Assembly: GCA_910579685.1 (NCBI GenBank)
Contig: CAJTVN010000010.1
Location: 54,947 to 118,946 of the forward strand
Source of the DNA: an uncultured Lachnospiraceae bacterium
GTDB taxonomy: Bacteria; Bacillota; Clostridia; Lachnospirales; Lachnospiraceae
Direction of reading: 5' to 3'
DNA length: 64,000 bases
The notes under the pieces were generated by a model. The model had not been told where the DNA came from. It did no database searches and worked only from the letters and a program-made list of their open reading frames with translations. Made by a program: the position numbers and the translations under genes. Below are positions 42,063-51,081 of the stretch, piece after piece (the first letter of the stretch is position 1; every line of letters starts with the position of its first letter).

Positions 42063-44594
42063 TCAACTGTTCTCCTTTACATAAATGGATATCCGGTTCT
42101 GAATGATTTCCGCCGTATCCTTTGCCGATTTCTGGCCTTTAAAGAAAGGCGCAGTCTCCTCCGTAATGATATTCACCAGCTCCTCGTTCACGGAACCCGC
42201 TGTCCGCTCCGCAGAGGCTATAATCTGTCTCACCGCTTCAATCTCCTCCGGCTTGGCCGCATAGATATCAATATTGAAATCGTCATAGCCCCAGCTGGTT
42301 TTCATCTGCTCCACTTGGTTGCCGTTTTCATCCTCATAATACTCCGGCGTCATGTCCGCTTCAAACTGCTTTTCGAGAGCGGATTTTTTCACCGGAAATC
42401 CCCAGGAACCGTGCTTATCCACAAGGCTGTCCTGATATTCCCCGGAAATCATGGTCTTTACAAACTCCCATGCGCCGTCCTTGTGCTTCGACTTTGCATT
42501 GATCGCAACACATCCGTTGGAGGCCTGAATCAGATTTCCCTTTCTCTCGCTGTTGGGGTAGCCAATATAAGAAACCTTCTCTCCAAAGAGTCCGTTCATC
42601 ATCTGGTATTCCTGCACGGAGCTTAAGCTGGTCTGCATCAGAAGAAGCTTATCCGAGCGCAGCTTCGCAGAGGTTCCTTCATCCTCCTCGCTGTAATCCG
42701 GCTCCTCCGGAAACTTGTTGGCAAACTCAAGGACGCGGATAAAATCCTCGCTGTCAAACTTGCAGGTGGAATTTTCCCAGTCGATAAACTCGTCAATGTT
42801 ATTATAAATACAATAGTAGAAAATACTCATCCTGCTGCCATACTGGAAAATATTCTCCGGATTGCTGCTCTGCACAAAATCAAGCATCTCGCCAAGAGTC
42901 CATCCGGATGCCTCCCCCACCTTCGATGCCTTTGCCACCGTGGTGGTAACATAGAACTGGGGAATGATTCCATAGAGCTTGCCGTCCACCTCAAAGGCCT
43001 TCAGGACATTTTCCAGATAATCGGCCTTGTCTATTCCATCCTTTTCCATATAGGGATACAGATTCTCCATCACTCCCTTGCTGGCATACTGTTTGAAATC
43101 AATATTGGAGATATCAATGATATCCGGTCCGTTTCCGCTGGTAATATCGTTGTTAAACTGCGTAAGGCCCGTGCTGTAATCGTCAGACGCATACTCTTTT
43201 ACCCTGACGCGGTATTTGTCGCTTGCCTTGTTAAACTTGATGATGTTGCGCCGCACCCTCTGATCCAGCCACATTGTTGCATAGAGAATTTCCTCCTTCT
43301 CCACCACCTGGTCAGCGGGAGTTTTGGTCAGGTAGACCAGGGAATGCTCCGGCTCATCCATGGAATAATCCCGAAGAAGCGCCCAGATCCGCCCGTCCGG
43401 CATCTGGCCCATTTCCCTCACATCATCACTGTTAATATCCGCATCCAGCCACTCGAAAAGATCCTCCCGCTTATCCTGCGCAAAATCATAAGTGTAGACC
43501 ATGCTGTCCGTGTTGACCAGCACCCCTTTTTCCAGCCCCTTATGGTAATTCGCATTGTAGGATCTGGTATCCGCCATGAGATTTTCGCTCGTTACCGTGT
43601 CTCCCAGCTTCTTCTCCTTGATGTCCACCGGATGGATCTCCTCCCCCTCATTGCCCCAGGTTTTCATGTAAACCTGTCCTTCCTTCGTGGCAAAGAGACT
43701 GTCCACCCAGTTTTCCACGGCAATCGTTCCTATTTTATTTCCCTCGGGATCCAGAAGGTAAATGTTGTTATCCCCGCCGCTGATATAGAGATTCCCCTCG
43801 TTATCCACCGCCATCTGCTGGATGTAAACATTGTCCGGATCCTCAAAGGCGGGCTTTAAATCCGTCACGGAAATCACAGTCCCATCCTGCGGGGAAACCT
43901 TCCACAGCTCCAGATAACTCTCAAACTGCGGCTCCGATTCAGGTTCCCCGGAGGAAACAAAGGTTCCAACGCCAAAGGAAGACGTTGGTCCGGAGGAATT
44001 GCCGGAAGATATCACCACGGTTCCGGATGCGGAGGAAGCCACAACCTCCTGCGGCTCGTCTTGTGAAACCTCTTCCCCGCTGGAAGCGGTCTCATCATCT
44101 GCGGAATCCTCGCCGGATTCTGCCTCTTCCCCGGTCTGTGCGCCGTCTTCTCCATCCTTACTCTCTCCGGCCTCTTCCCCGCTCTCTTGGGATTCGCCGC
44201 CGTCCTCCTGCTGCCCGATCTGCACGTAGCGTGAAACGGCCATGAGAAGATTTCCATCCGGACCGACATCCATATACTGTACGGAGGAATTCCCGTCCAT
44301 TTCCAGCGCAAGCTCCGTCGCCTGGCCGCTTGCGAAATCCATCCGGTACAGTTTATCCCTGCTCTCACCCGTATCCTCATCCCAGGAATAACCCATCAGG
44401 ATCAGGGCCTCATCCGCCGTCACGGCATTGCTGATATATTCCACTCCCAGATCAAGCTTCTGATATTCCGGCACATAATAAAAATCCTTTCTCGCCTGTG
44501 TCGTTGCCTCTTCCTTCTTATTACAGCCCGCAAGGGAGAGAACCATGGCGCCTGCCAGAAGGCCTGCCAAAAACCTGCCTTTATAACTTTTCAT
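42063..44594 (-). CDS. Propeller-like / solute-binding fusion lipoprotein A with acidic linker
   Basis: First gene of the operon, 843 residues. Lipobox LAGC near residue 20-23. The propeller-like N-terminal half (blades YMDVGPDGNLLMAVSRY, MAVDNEGNLYISGGDNNIYLLD, SLFATKEGQVYMKTWG) is split by an acidic Glu/Ser/Gly-rich stretch at about 128-220 that is absent from the sister proteins. The binding-protein half starts near 435 (IIKFNKASDKYRVRVKEY), and the tail FFKGQKSAKDTAEIIQNR is the shared ending. Promoter at 44638-44667. The loop insertion may reach through the cell wall or present the domain; that is speculation. Confidence 0.82.
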   Translation of the reverse strand: MKSYKGRFLAGLLAGAMVLSLAGCNKKEEATTQARKDFYYVPEYQKLDLGVEYISNAVTADEALILMGYSWDEDTGESRDKLYRMDFASGQATELALEMDGNSSVQYMDVGPDGNLLMAVSRYVQIGQQEDGGESQESGEEAGESKDGEDGAQTGEEAESGEDSADDETASSGEEVSQDEPQEVVASSASGTVVISSGNSSGPTSSFGVGTFVSSGEPESEPQFESYLELWKVSPQDGTVISVTDLKPAFEDPDNVYIQQMAVDNEGNLYISGGDNNIYLLDPEGNKIGTIAVENWVDSLFATKEGQVYMKTWGNEGEEIHPVDIKEKKLGDTVTSENLMADTRSYNANYHKGLEKGVLVNTDSMVYTYDFAQDKREDLFEWLDADINSDDVREMGQMPDGRIWALLRDYSMDEPEHSLVYLTKTPADQVVEKEEILYATMWLDQRVRRNIIKFNKASDKYRVRVKEYASDDYSTGLTQFNNDITSGNGPDIIDISNIDFKQYASKGVMENLYPYMEKDGIDKADYLENVLKAFEVDGKLYGIIPQFYVTTTVAKASKVGEASGWTLGEMLDFVQSSNPENIFQYGSRMSIFYYCIYNNIDEFIDWENSTCKFDSEDFIRVLEFANKFPEEPDYSEEDEGTSAKLRSDKLLLMQTSLSSVQEYQMMNGLFGEKVSYIGYPNSERKGNLIQASNGCVAINAKSKHKDGAWEFVKTMISGEYQDSLVDKHGSWGFPVKKSALEKQFEADMTPEYYEDENGNQVEQMKTSWGYDDFNIDIYAAKPEEIEAVRQIIASAERTAGSVNEELVNIITEETAPFFKGQKSAKDTAEIIQNRISIYVKENS

Positions 44595-44637
44595 TTAAAA
44601 TACCTCACTATTTCACCCTGTTTACAACTACATACAA

Positions 44638-44667
44638 ACTATAGCACAGCACACCCTTCCGGCACAA
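44638..44667 (-). promoter_or_regulatory. Promoter of the fused-lipoprotein operon (TTGTGC-18-TATAGT)
   Basis: TTGTGC at 44662-44667 and TATAGT at 44638-44643 on the minus strand, spacer 18. I see no operator-like palindrome of the pectin type here. Confidence 0.55.
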
Positions 44668-44717
44668 CGAAAAAGAATCTTAATTTTCTCTTTAGAAATA
44701 ACTGAATTTTGTTTTCT

Positions 44718-46082
44718 CTAATTTTTGAAGCTGTGAATGGGCGCCGGTATCCTGCCTCCCCGATTCACAAAAGCCTCGCAGGAGAAGGAATTCACGGGCA
44801 TGATCGGCGCATATCCCAAAAGCCCTCCGAACTCCACGCTCTCTCCCACGCCCTTTCCCACAACGGGAATGATCCGGACCGCCGTGGTCTTCTGGTTTAT
44901 CATGCCAATGGCCATCTCGTCCGCTATGATTCCGGAAAGAGTGGATGCCTTCGTATCTCCCGGAACCGCAATCATGTCAAGACCGACGGAGCAGACACAG
45001 GTCATTGCCTCCAGCTTTTCCAGGGTAAGCGCCCCGGCCTCCACCGCATGGATCATCCCCTGGTCCTCACTGACCGGGATGAAAGCGCCGCTTAATCCTC
45101 CCACATAGGAGGACGCCATCACGCCGCCCTTTTTCACCTGGTCGTTCAGGAGGGCGAGAGCCGCCGTGGTTCCCGGCGCACCCGCATACTCCAGACCCAT
45201 CTCGCACAGAATGTCCGCCACGCTGTCTCCCACCGCAGGGGTTGGCGCCAGGGACAGATCCACGATTCCAAAGGGAACATTCAGCCTTCTTGATGCCTCC
45301 TGGGCCACCAGCTGTCCCACTCTCGTAACCTTGAAAGCCGTTTTCTTGATGGTCTCGCACAGAACCTCGAAGTCTTCTCCCCTCACCTTGCCAAGGGCCG
45401 TCTTCACCACTCCCGGGCCGCTGACGCCCACGTTAATGATCCGGTCCGCTTCCGTAACGCCGTGAAAGGCCCCCGCCATAAAGGGATTGTCGTCCGGCGC
45501 GTTACAGAACACCACCAGCTTCGCACAACCCAGGGAATCCGCATCCTTTGTCCTGTGCGCCGTCTCTTTTATGATCTCTCCCATCAGCCTGACCGCATCC
45601 ATGTTGATTCCGGTTCTCGTGGAGCCCAGGTTCACGGAGCTGCAGACTCTCTCCGTGGAGGAAAGGGCCAGCGGAATGGAACGGATAAGCAGCTCGTCCG
45701 CAGGGGTCATCCCCTTGCTCACCAGGGCGGAATAGCCGCCTATAAAATTCACCCCAACCTCTTTGGCCGCCTCGTCCAGAGTCTTTGCGATGGCGGCAAA
45801 ATCCTCCGCCGTTTTGCAGGCCGCACTGCCGACTAAAGCGATGGGAGTGACGGAAATCCTCTTATTTACAATGGGAATGCCGAATTCCCGGGCGATCTCC
45901 TCACCGGTGCGCACCAGATCCTTTGCCGCCTCATGGATCTTGCAATAGATCTTTTCCTTAAGCTTCCCAAGATCGGAATCCATACAGTCCTGAAGACTGA
46001 TCCCAAGAGTGATCGTTCTCACGTCCAGATTCTCCTTTGCGATCATCTCATTGGTTTCCACTACTTCAAATAAATTGATCAT
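44718..46082 (-). CDS. UPF0210 (DUF711) family protein
   Basis: Conserved protein of unknown function, 454 residues, in the glycyl-radical/PFL-like structural class. Seen: MINLFEVVETNEMIAKENLD start, VRTITLGISLQDCMD, SVNLGSTRTGINMDAV, TEADRIINVGVSGPGVV and CSVGLDMIAVPGDT, all typical. It is nearly always paired with a small ACT-domain protein, here 32 bases upstream. The ATG at 46082 has GGGAG nine bases before it and is preferred over a TTG two codons earlier. It ends the polA-side block. Confidence 0.92.
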   Translation of the reverse strand: MINLFEVVETNEMIAKENLDVRTITLGISLQDCMDSDLGKLKEKIYCKIHEAAKDLVRTGEEIAREFGIPIVNKRISVTPIALVGSAACKTAEDFAAIAKTLDEAAKEVGVNFIGGYSALVSKGMTPADELLIRSIPLALSSTERVCSSVNLGSTRTGINMDAVRLMGEIIKETAHRTKDADSLGCAKLVVFCNAPDDNPFMAGAFHGVTEADRIINVGVSGPGVVKTALGKVRGEDFEVLCETIKKTAFKVTRVGQLVAQEASRRLNVPFGIVDLSLAPTPAVGDSVADILCEMGLEYAGAPGTTAALALLNDQVKKGGVMASSYVGGLSGAFIPVSEDQGMIHAVEAGALTLEKLEAMTCVCSVGLDMIAVPGDTKASTLSGIIADEMAIGMINQKTTAVRIIPVVGKGVGESVEFGGLLGYAPIMPVNSFSCEAFVNRGGRIPAPIHSFKN

Positions 46083-46114
46083 ATCCAACTTCTCCCTTTT
46101 CTATCCCGCACGCT

Positions 46115-46387
46115 TCAAATCCGATGCATTTTGTCAAAGATCTCTTCCTTCTGGCATTTGATCACCACGCCGATCTCTTCCCCGAGAGCCTGCAGCTCAT
46201 CCGCCATCTGTCCGAAATGCTTTGGCGCAAGAGCGGTGTCCACGATCATCATCATATTGAAATATCCCTGCACAATCGTCTGCGAGATATCCTCAATATT
46301 AATTTGATTCTCCGCCAGATAGGTGCAGACCTTTGCGATAATTCCCACGGTATCCTTCCCGACCACTGTTATAATTGTTTTGTTCAT
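46115..46387 (-). CDS. ACT domain protein (UPF0237)
   Basis: Small single-domain ACT protein (about 90 residues), probably an amino-acid-sensing regulator acting with the UPF0210 partner; the ligand is unknown. Seen: KTIITVVGKDTVGIIAKVCTYLAENQINIEDISQTI, the beta-alpha-beta core of the ACT fold, and the conserved ending EEIFDKMHRI. The start is ambiguous: TTG at 46393 has the better-spaced AAGGA, ATG at 46387 is the conventional choice. Confidence 0.92.
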   Translation of the reverse strand: MNKTIITVVGKDTVGIIAKVCTYLAENQINIEDISQTIVQGYFNMMMIVDTALAPKHFGQMADELQALGEEIGVVIKCQKEEIFDKMHRI

Positions 46388-46435
46388 CTCCAAACCCGTC
46401 CCTTCCTTTTCCGTCTTTTTCTGTGCGCTGTGCCG

Positions 46436-47236
46436 TCAGGCAATATGTACGACCGGGGATACCCCGCTTCTTTGCGCCACCTGCAGCGGAATCTCAGCCG
46501 CAAGGCCCCTTCCTCCCGACATAGTGACTTCCACCCTTACCGTCTCATAGGCAAGCTCCGGCAGATTGTTGTCTTTGCTGAGGTGTCCCAGCACCACGGC
46601 CTGCAGCTGCGGGTGCAAAAGCCTGCACAGGAGCTGTCCCGCCCTCTCGTTGGATAAATGTCCCCTCTCTCCCAGAATGCGCTGCTTCAAATAATAGGGA
46701 TATGGCCCTACCTGGAGCATGTTCACGTCATGGTTGGCCTCAAGCACCAGGGCGTTCACACCCTTTAAGCACTCCACCGTATAGTCATTATAAGTTCCAA
46801 GATCCGTCACAATCCCGATCTTCTTTTTCCCATGACAGATCCGGTATGCCACAGGCTCAGCCGCATCATGGGAAATCGTCATGGGATTGCACACAAGATC
46901 CTTGATGATCACCTTCTCGTCCGCATATACGGGATGAAAAAGCTCCTCCGCAATGGTTCCCACACAGGACGTGTTTTTTATGGCCTCAATGGTTCCCCCT
47001 GTGGCATAGACGGGAGTTTGGTATTTTCGGACAAGAACCCCGAGCCCCGCAATATGGTCCGTATGCTCGTGGGTAATTAAAATACCGTCTATATCCCTCA
47101 TGGTAAGACCAAGGGAACGCAGCCCCTCCTCGGTCTTTTTTCCGCTGATTCCCACATCCACCAGAATATGGGTGGAATCGGAACCGGCATAAATACAGTT
47201 GCCGCTGCTTCCGCTGGCAATGCTGCAAAGTCTCAT
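46436..47236 (-). CDS. MBL-fold metallohydrolase, YycJ/WalJ type
   Basis: Metallo-beta-lactamase-fold phosphodiesterase/nuclease family; 266 residues. Seen: MRLCSIASGSSGNCIYAG start typical of YycJ, ILITHEHTDHIAGL with the zinc-binding HxHxDH motif near residue 56, and SHDAAEPVAYRI and LEANHDVNMLQ later ligand regions. Bacillus YycJ is linked to DNA repair and cell division coordination (known, incomplete). 28 bases after coaE in the polA-coaE block. Confidence 0.9.
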   Translation of the reverse strand: MRLCSIASGSSGNCIYAGSDSTHILVDVGISGKKTEEGLRSLGLTMRDIDGILITHEHTDHIAGLGVLVRKYQTPVYATGGTIEAIKNTSCVGTIAEELFHPVYADEKVIIKDLVCNPMTISHDAAEPVAYRICHGKKKIGIVTDLGTYNDYTVECLKGVNALVLEANHDVNMLQVGPYPYYLKQRILGERGHLSNERAGQLLCRLLHPQLQAVVLGHLSKDNNLPELAYETVRVEVTMSGGRGLAAEIPLQVAQRSGVSPVVHIA

Positions 47237-47264
47237 CTCACACCTCTTCCAACTGTTTCTTCTT

Positions 47265-47891
47265 TTACGTTTCCCGCACCCCGGCAGGGGAATCTGTCAG
47301 ACAGCTCTCAAGGGCCTGATCCACCTGCCTGCAGGTATCCTCAAAGGAGATATCGTTATCGATCACCACCTGGCAGTATTGCCGGAACTGTTCTTCCGAC
47401 AGCTGTTTTGTCATGATGGAATCGATCTTTTCATCCGAATATCCCCTGGATTTTTTTAGCCTCTTTCTGCGGGTTTCCTCTCCCGCATGAACATACCACA
47501 TGACATCCACCACGTCAAGGTACCCTTCCTCGATCAGAAGGGCCGCTTCGATCACCAGAAAATCATGGACACTGGCTTTTCTCTCCCTGCGTATCACGGA
47601 GAGAATCATCTCCTTCACGGCGGGATGGATCACCCCGTTCACCCGGGCGAGCAGACCAGGAGATGCGAAAATCTTTTCCGCCATCCTCTGTCTGTTGATT
47701 CGGCCCTCCTCATCCAGTATCTCTTTTCCCAGAAGTTCCACCAGCCGGAAATAACAGGTCTCTCCCGGTTCCTTTACCTGATGCGCCGCCTCGTCCGCCA
47801 GCAGAATCCTGCAGTTATAATTTTTTTCCATGTAGGAGAGGACTGCCGTTTTTCCGGCTCCGATCCCCCCCGTAATCCCGATCACCTTCAT
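47265..47891 (-). CDS. coaE: Dephospho-CoA kinase
   Basis: Last step of coenzyme A synthesis: phosphorylates dephospho-CoA. Seen: P-loop GITGGIGAGKT at residues 5-15, ILLADEAAHQVKEPG with the substrate aspartate, VIHPAVKEMI and the lid RKRLKKSRGYSDE. 208 residues is usual. It follows polA by 42 bases, a frequent Gram-positive pairing. Confidence 0.95.
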   Translation of the reverse strand: MKVIGITGGIGAGKTAVLSYMEKNYNCRILLADEAAHQVKEPGETCYFRLVELLGKEILDEEGRINRQRMAEKIFASPGLLARVNGVIHPAVKEMILSVIRRERKASVHDFLVIEAALLIEEGYLDVVDVMWYVHAGEETRRKRLKKSRGYSDEKIDSIMTKQLSEEQFRQYCQVVIDNDISFEDTCRQVDQALESCLTDSPAGVRET

Positions 47892-47933
47892 AAAATCCCT
47901 CTGTCTTTCCTGTATGGTGTAATGCAGGGAAAG

Positions 47934-50573
47934 CTACTTGGCCTCATACCAGTTCGCACCCGTATGAAGGTCGATCTCCAGGCTTACCGCCAGATCTGCC
48001 GCTCCCTTCATCTCCTCCTGCAAAATAGCGGCTACCTGCTCCTTTTCTTCCTCCTTTGTCTCTATGAGAAGCTCGTCATGCACCTGCAGAATCAGTCGGG
48101 ACGAAAAACCCTCCTCCTTAAGTCTCCTATGGACGCGGATCATGGCGATCTTGATAATGTCCGCTGCCGTGCCCTGGATAGGCGAATTCATGGCCACCCT
48201 CTCCCCGAAGGAACGCTGCATGAAATTGCTGCTTGAGAGCTCGGGAACCGGCCTCCTCCTGCCGAACATGGTTGACGCATATCCCCTCTGTCTTGCCTCC
48301 TTCACCATGTTGTCAAGGAATTTCTTCACCTCCGGATAAGTGTCAAAGTACTGCTCGATATAATCCGCCGCCTCCTTCCTGGTGATGCTCAGATCCTGGC
48401 TTAACCCGAAGGAGCTGATGCCGTATACAATACCGAAATTCACCGCCTTGGCGTTTCTTCGCTGCAGATCCGTAACCTCCTCAAAAGGCGTGTGGAACAC
48501 CTTGGAGGCCGTTATCCGGTGGATATCCGCATCTGTCTGGTATGCCTCGATCAGCTGTCTGTCCCCTGACATATGCGCCAGCACCCGCAGCTCGATCTGG
48601 GAATAATCCGCATCCGTGAAAAGATAGCCATCCTTTGGCACAAACACCTTGCGGATCTGCCTCCCAAGCTCCATGCGCATGGGAATATTCTGTAGATTGG
48701 GCTCCGTGGAACTGATTCTTCCCGTTGCCGTGATGGTTTGGTTAAAGCTGGAGTGAATCCTGTTTTCCTCGTCAATATAAGCCGCAAGTCCGTCCGCATA
48801 GGTGGACTTTAACTTGGCAAGTCCCCGGTATTCCAAAATGTCCGCCACGATTGCGTGATCCGGAGCCAGTTTTTCCAGCACGTCCGCTGCCGTGGAATAC
48901 CCGGTCTTGGTCTTTTTTCCGCCGGGAATCCTCATATCCTCAAAGAGCACCTCGCCCAGCTGTTTGGGCGAATTGATATTGAACTGTTTTCCCGCCTGCT
49001 GATAAATAACCTCCTCCAGCTCCTTTATCCGCACGGAAAGCTTCTCCCCGTAGCTCTTGAGCTCTCCGGGACGGACCATGATCCCTTCCCTCTCCATGTC
49101 GTAGAGCACATAGGTAAGGGGCATCTCGATTTCAGTCATCAGGGAAAGCATTCCCGCCTCGGAAAGCTTCTGCCGGATCACAGGAGCCGCCCTGCCTGCG
49201 GTATAGGCCATGAAGCAGGCATATTCGGAAACCTCCTGTGGCATTGACGCAAGTGCGGCCGAAAGGGACATCTTTCCAAAAAGCTCCGCCTGCCCCTTAA
49301 TCGTCAGTCCCAGATGCTCATTCGCCACATCCTCCAGGCAATAGTCGTTTTTCAGGGGATTCAGGAGATACGCACCCAGAATCACATCAAAAAACGGCTC
49401 CGTACTGTCGTTTTCCACAAAGCGGAACACCTGTTTCACATCCTTGCAGGCCAGCTTTGTTCTTTCACTGAGGCGTCCAAGCTTCTCCCCTAAATACCTG
49501 CCGCTTACAAGCTCCCCCCTTTTTACGAAATAACATTTTCCATCGGGAAACGCCAGGGAAAGCGCCGCAATCTCATTGTCCTTCTCATCCGGAATCAGGA
49601 AAAAGCCCATTTGTGCCTCTGCGGCGCAGGCCCGCTCGAACAAATCCTCCACTGCGGAAAATTCCTCCACCTCAAAAAAATATTTCGTAATCTCCTCGTG
49701 GGAAACACCTGTGTCAAACCGGGAGAGAAAATTCCGAAATTCCAGTCTTTTGAAAAGCCGGTAGGCCTCGTCCGTATAGAAGTTGCGGATCCTGGCCTTT
49801 TCATAATCGAATTCAATCGGGCTGTCCACATTGATGGTGGCCAAAACCTTGCTCAGATCCGCCAGATCCCTGTTTGCGATCAAAGACTCCCGTATGGACT
49901 TTTTGCCAATCTCCTCCACATGTTCATAAATATTCTCCAGAGAGCCGTACTGAACCATGAGCTGGGCAGCCGTCTTTTCCCCTACCTTCGGCACTCCCGG
50001 GATATTATCCGCCGTATCCCCCATAAGCGCTTTCAGGTCAATAAACTGGATGGGGTTTACCTGGTATTTCTCCTCCACATCCCTGGCATAATAATCCTCG
50101 ATTTCCGTCTTTCCGCCTTTTGTCTTGGGAATCCGAATCTTGATCTTTTCCGTAGCAACCTGCAAAAGATCCCTGTCTCCAGAAACAAGGGAAACCTCGA
50201 TTCCCCGCTTTTCCGCGCGCTTGGCCACAGTCCCCAGAATATCATCCGCCTCCAGTCCCGCCTGCTCCATGATACAGATTCCCATGGCCGCAAGCACTTC
50301 CTTGATCACCGGCACCTGCTGTCGAAGCTCCTCGGGCATAGGCTTTCTCGTCCCCTTGTACTCCTTGAAAATTTCGTGCCGGAAAGTAGGCGCGTGCACG
50401 TCAAATGCAACCGTCAGATAATCCGGCTTCTCCTCATCCAGTATCTTAAACAGAATATTCAAAAAGCCATATACCGCATTGGTGTGAAGCCCTTCGCTGT
50501 TTGTCAGCTCCGGCACTCCATAGAAGGCCCGGTTCAATATACTGTGTCCGTCGATCAAAACGAGTTTTCCCAT
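47934..50573 (-). CDS. polA: DNA polymerase I
   Basis: Repair and Okazaki-fragment polymerase, 879 residues. Seen: 5'-3' exonuclease domain (about 1-290; LVLIDGHSILNRAFYG, LEADDILGTVAK, LKALMGDTADNIPGVPKVGEKTA), an intermediate 3'-5' exonuclease-like domain lacking the Asp-x-Glu metal motif (QMGFFLIPDEKD), thus probably non-proofreading as in Bacillus, and the polymerase domain with motif A DADYSQIELRVLAHMS, motif B RRNAKAVNFGIVYGIS and motif C LQVHDELLIE. ATG at 50573 follows GGAGG by five bases; a six-codon upstream extension is rejected. Confidence 0.97.
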   Translation of the reverse strand: MGKLVLIDGHSILNRAFYGVPELTNSEGLHTNAVYGFLNILFKILDEEKPDYLTVAFDVHAPTFRHEIFKEYKGTRKPMPEELRQQVPVIKEVLAAMGICIMEQAGLEADDILGTVAKRAEKRGIEVSLVSGDRDLLQVATEKIKIRIPKTKGGKTEIEDYYARDVEEKYQVNPIQFIDLKALMGDTADNIPGVPKVGEKTAAQLMVQYGSLENIYEHVEEIGKKSIRESLIANRDLADLSKVLATINVDSPIEFDYEKARIRNFYTDEAYRLFKRLEFRNFLSRFDTGVSHEEITKYFFEVEEFSAVEDLFERACAAEAQMGFFLIPDEKDNEIAALSLAFPDGKCYFVKRGELVSGRYLGEKLGRLSERTKLACKDVKQVFRFVENDSTEPFFDVILGAYLLNPLKNDYCLEDVANEHLGLTIKGQAELFGKMSLSAALASMPQEVSEYACFMAYTAGRAAPVIRQKLSEAGMLSLMTEIEMPLTYVLYDMEREGIMVRPGELKSYGEKLSVRIKELEEVIYQQAGKQFNINSPKQLGEVLFEDMRIPGGKKTKTGYSTAADVLEKLAPDHAIVADILEYRGLAKLKSTYADGLAAYIDEENRIHSSFNQTITATGRISSTEPNLQNIPMRMELGRQIRKVFVPKDGYLFTDADYSQIELRVLAHMSGDRQLIEAYQTDADIHRITASKVFHTPFEEVTDLQRRNAKAVNFGIVYGISSFGLSQDLSITRKEAADYIEQYFDTYPEVKKFLDNMVKEARQRGYASTMFGRRRPVPELSSSNFMQRSFGERVAMNSPIQGTAADIIKIAMIRVHRRLKEEGFSSRLILQVHDELLIETKEEEKEQVAAILQEEMKGAADLAVSLEIDLHTGANWYEAK

Positions 50574-50636
50574 AGCAACCTCCATCCTCACTCTTCTTTC
50601 CTGTATGGTGAAGCGCCGAAAAGCGGCGCATAAATC

Positions 50637-50963
50637 TTAAAAAAGGACAAAAAGCAATGCCACAAGGGTAATGGCTTCCACAAGCACAAGCCCCTCCATC
50701 GCATAAAGAATCCACTGCAGGCCCTCCCGGAGCTTCAAGATATGCTGCGCCTCCTCCATTCTGTGTTTCAGCTCGTTTTGAAGATCAAAAACATTCCCGG
50801 ATTCCAGCCTTGCCATTCCTTCCAGCACGAGGAACTGAATGGAAAGCTCCTCCATACATTCCTCGCAGTTAACTATATGATCCATAAACTCCCTCAGATC
50901 ATCCGTATCCAGATCATCATTCAAAAAAGAGGGAATTATTTTCTCTATCTCTTTGCACGTCAT
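50637..50963 (-). CDS. Zinc-finger (zf-HC2-like) single-span membrane protein
   Basis: 108 residues. Seen: N-terminal MTCKEIEKIIPSFLNDDL then HIVNCEECMEEL, the His-x3-Cys-x2-Cys arrangement of anti-sigma-factor zinc fingers; a helical middle (about 55-80); one membrane helix at the C-terminus (about 88-107, GLVLVEAITLVALLFVLF). There is no sigma factor gene beside it, and nothing follows the membrane helix, so the usual external sensor part is missing. It lies 63 bases upstream of polA. A redox- or zinc-sensing role is inference. Confidence 0.75.
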   Translation of the reverse strand: MTCKEIEKIIPSFLNDDLDTDDLREFMDHIVNCEECMEELSIQFLVLEGMARLESGNVFDLQNELKHRMEEAQHILKLREGLQWILYAMEGLVLVEAITLVALLFVLF

Positions 50964-51034
50964 TCGAGTTCCTCTTTTATATCCTGCCCTTTTCCGCTCA
51001 CTTTAATAAATATACACTAAAATTTTTCCAAAGT

Positions 51035-51066
51035 AAAGGCATACAGTCCTTCAACTGTATGCCTTT
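51035..51066 (-). terminator. Terminator after nagA
   Basis: AAAGGCATACAGT pairs perfectly with ACTGTATGCCTTT around a six-base loop, 16 bases after the nagA stop; T-rich sequence follows. Confidence 0.8.
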
Positions 51067-51081
51067 GCGAATCCCGAATGC

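Noticed and set aside
37886..44594. A missing ATPase hidden within the fused-lipoprotein operon
   Set aside because: No Walker A / LSGGQ pair occurs in any of the seven proteins; the only SMC-type and kinase P-loops in the window belong to smc and coaE.
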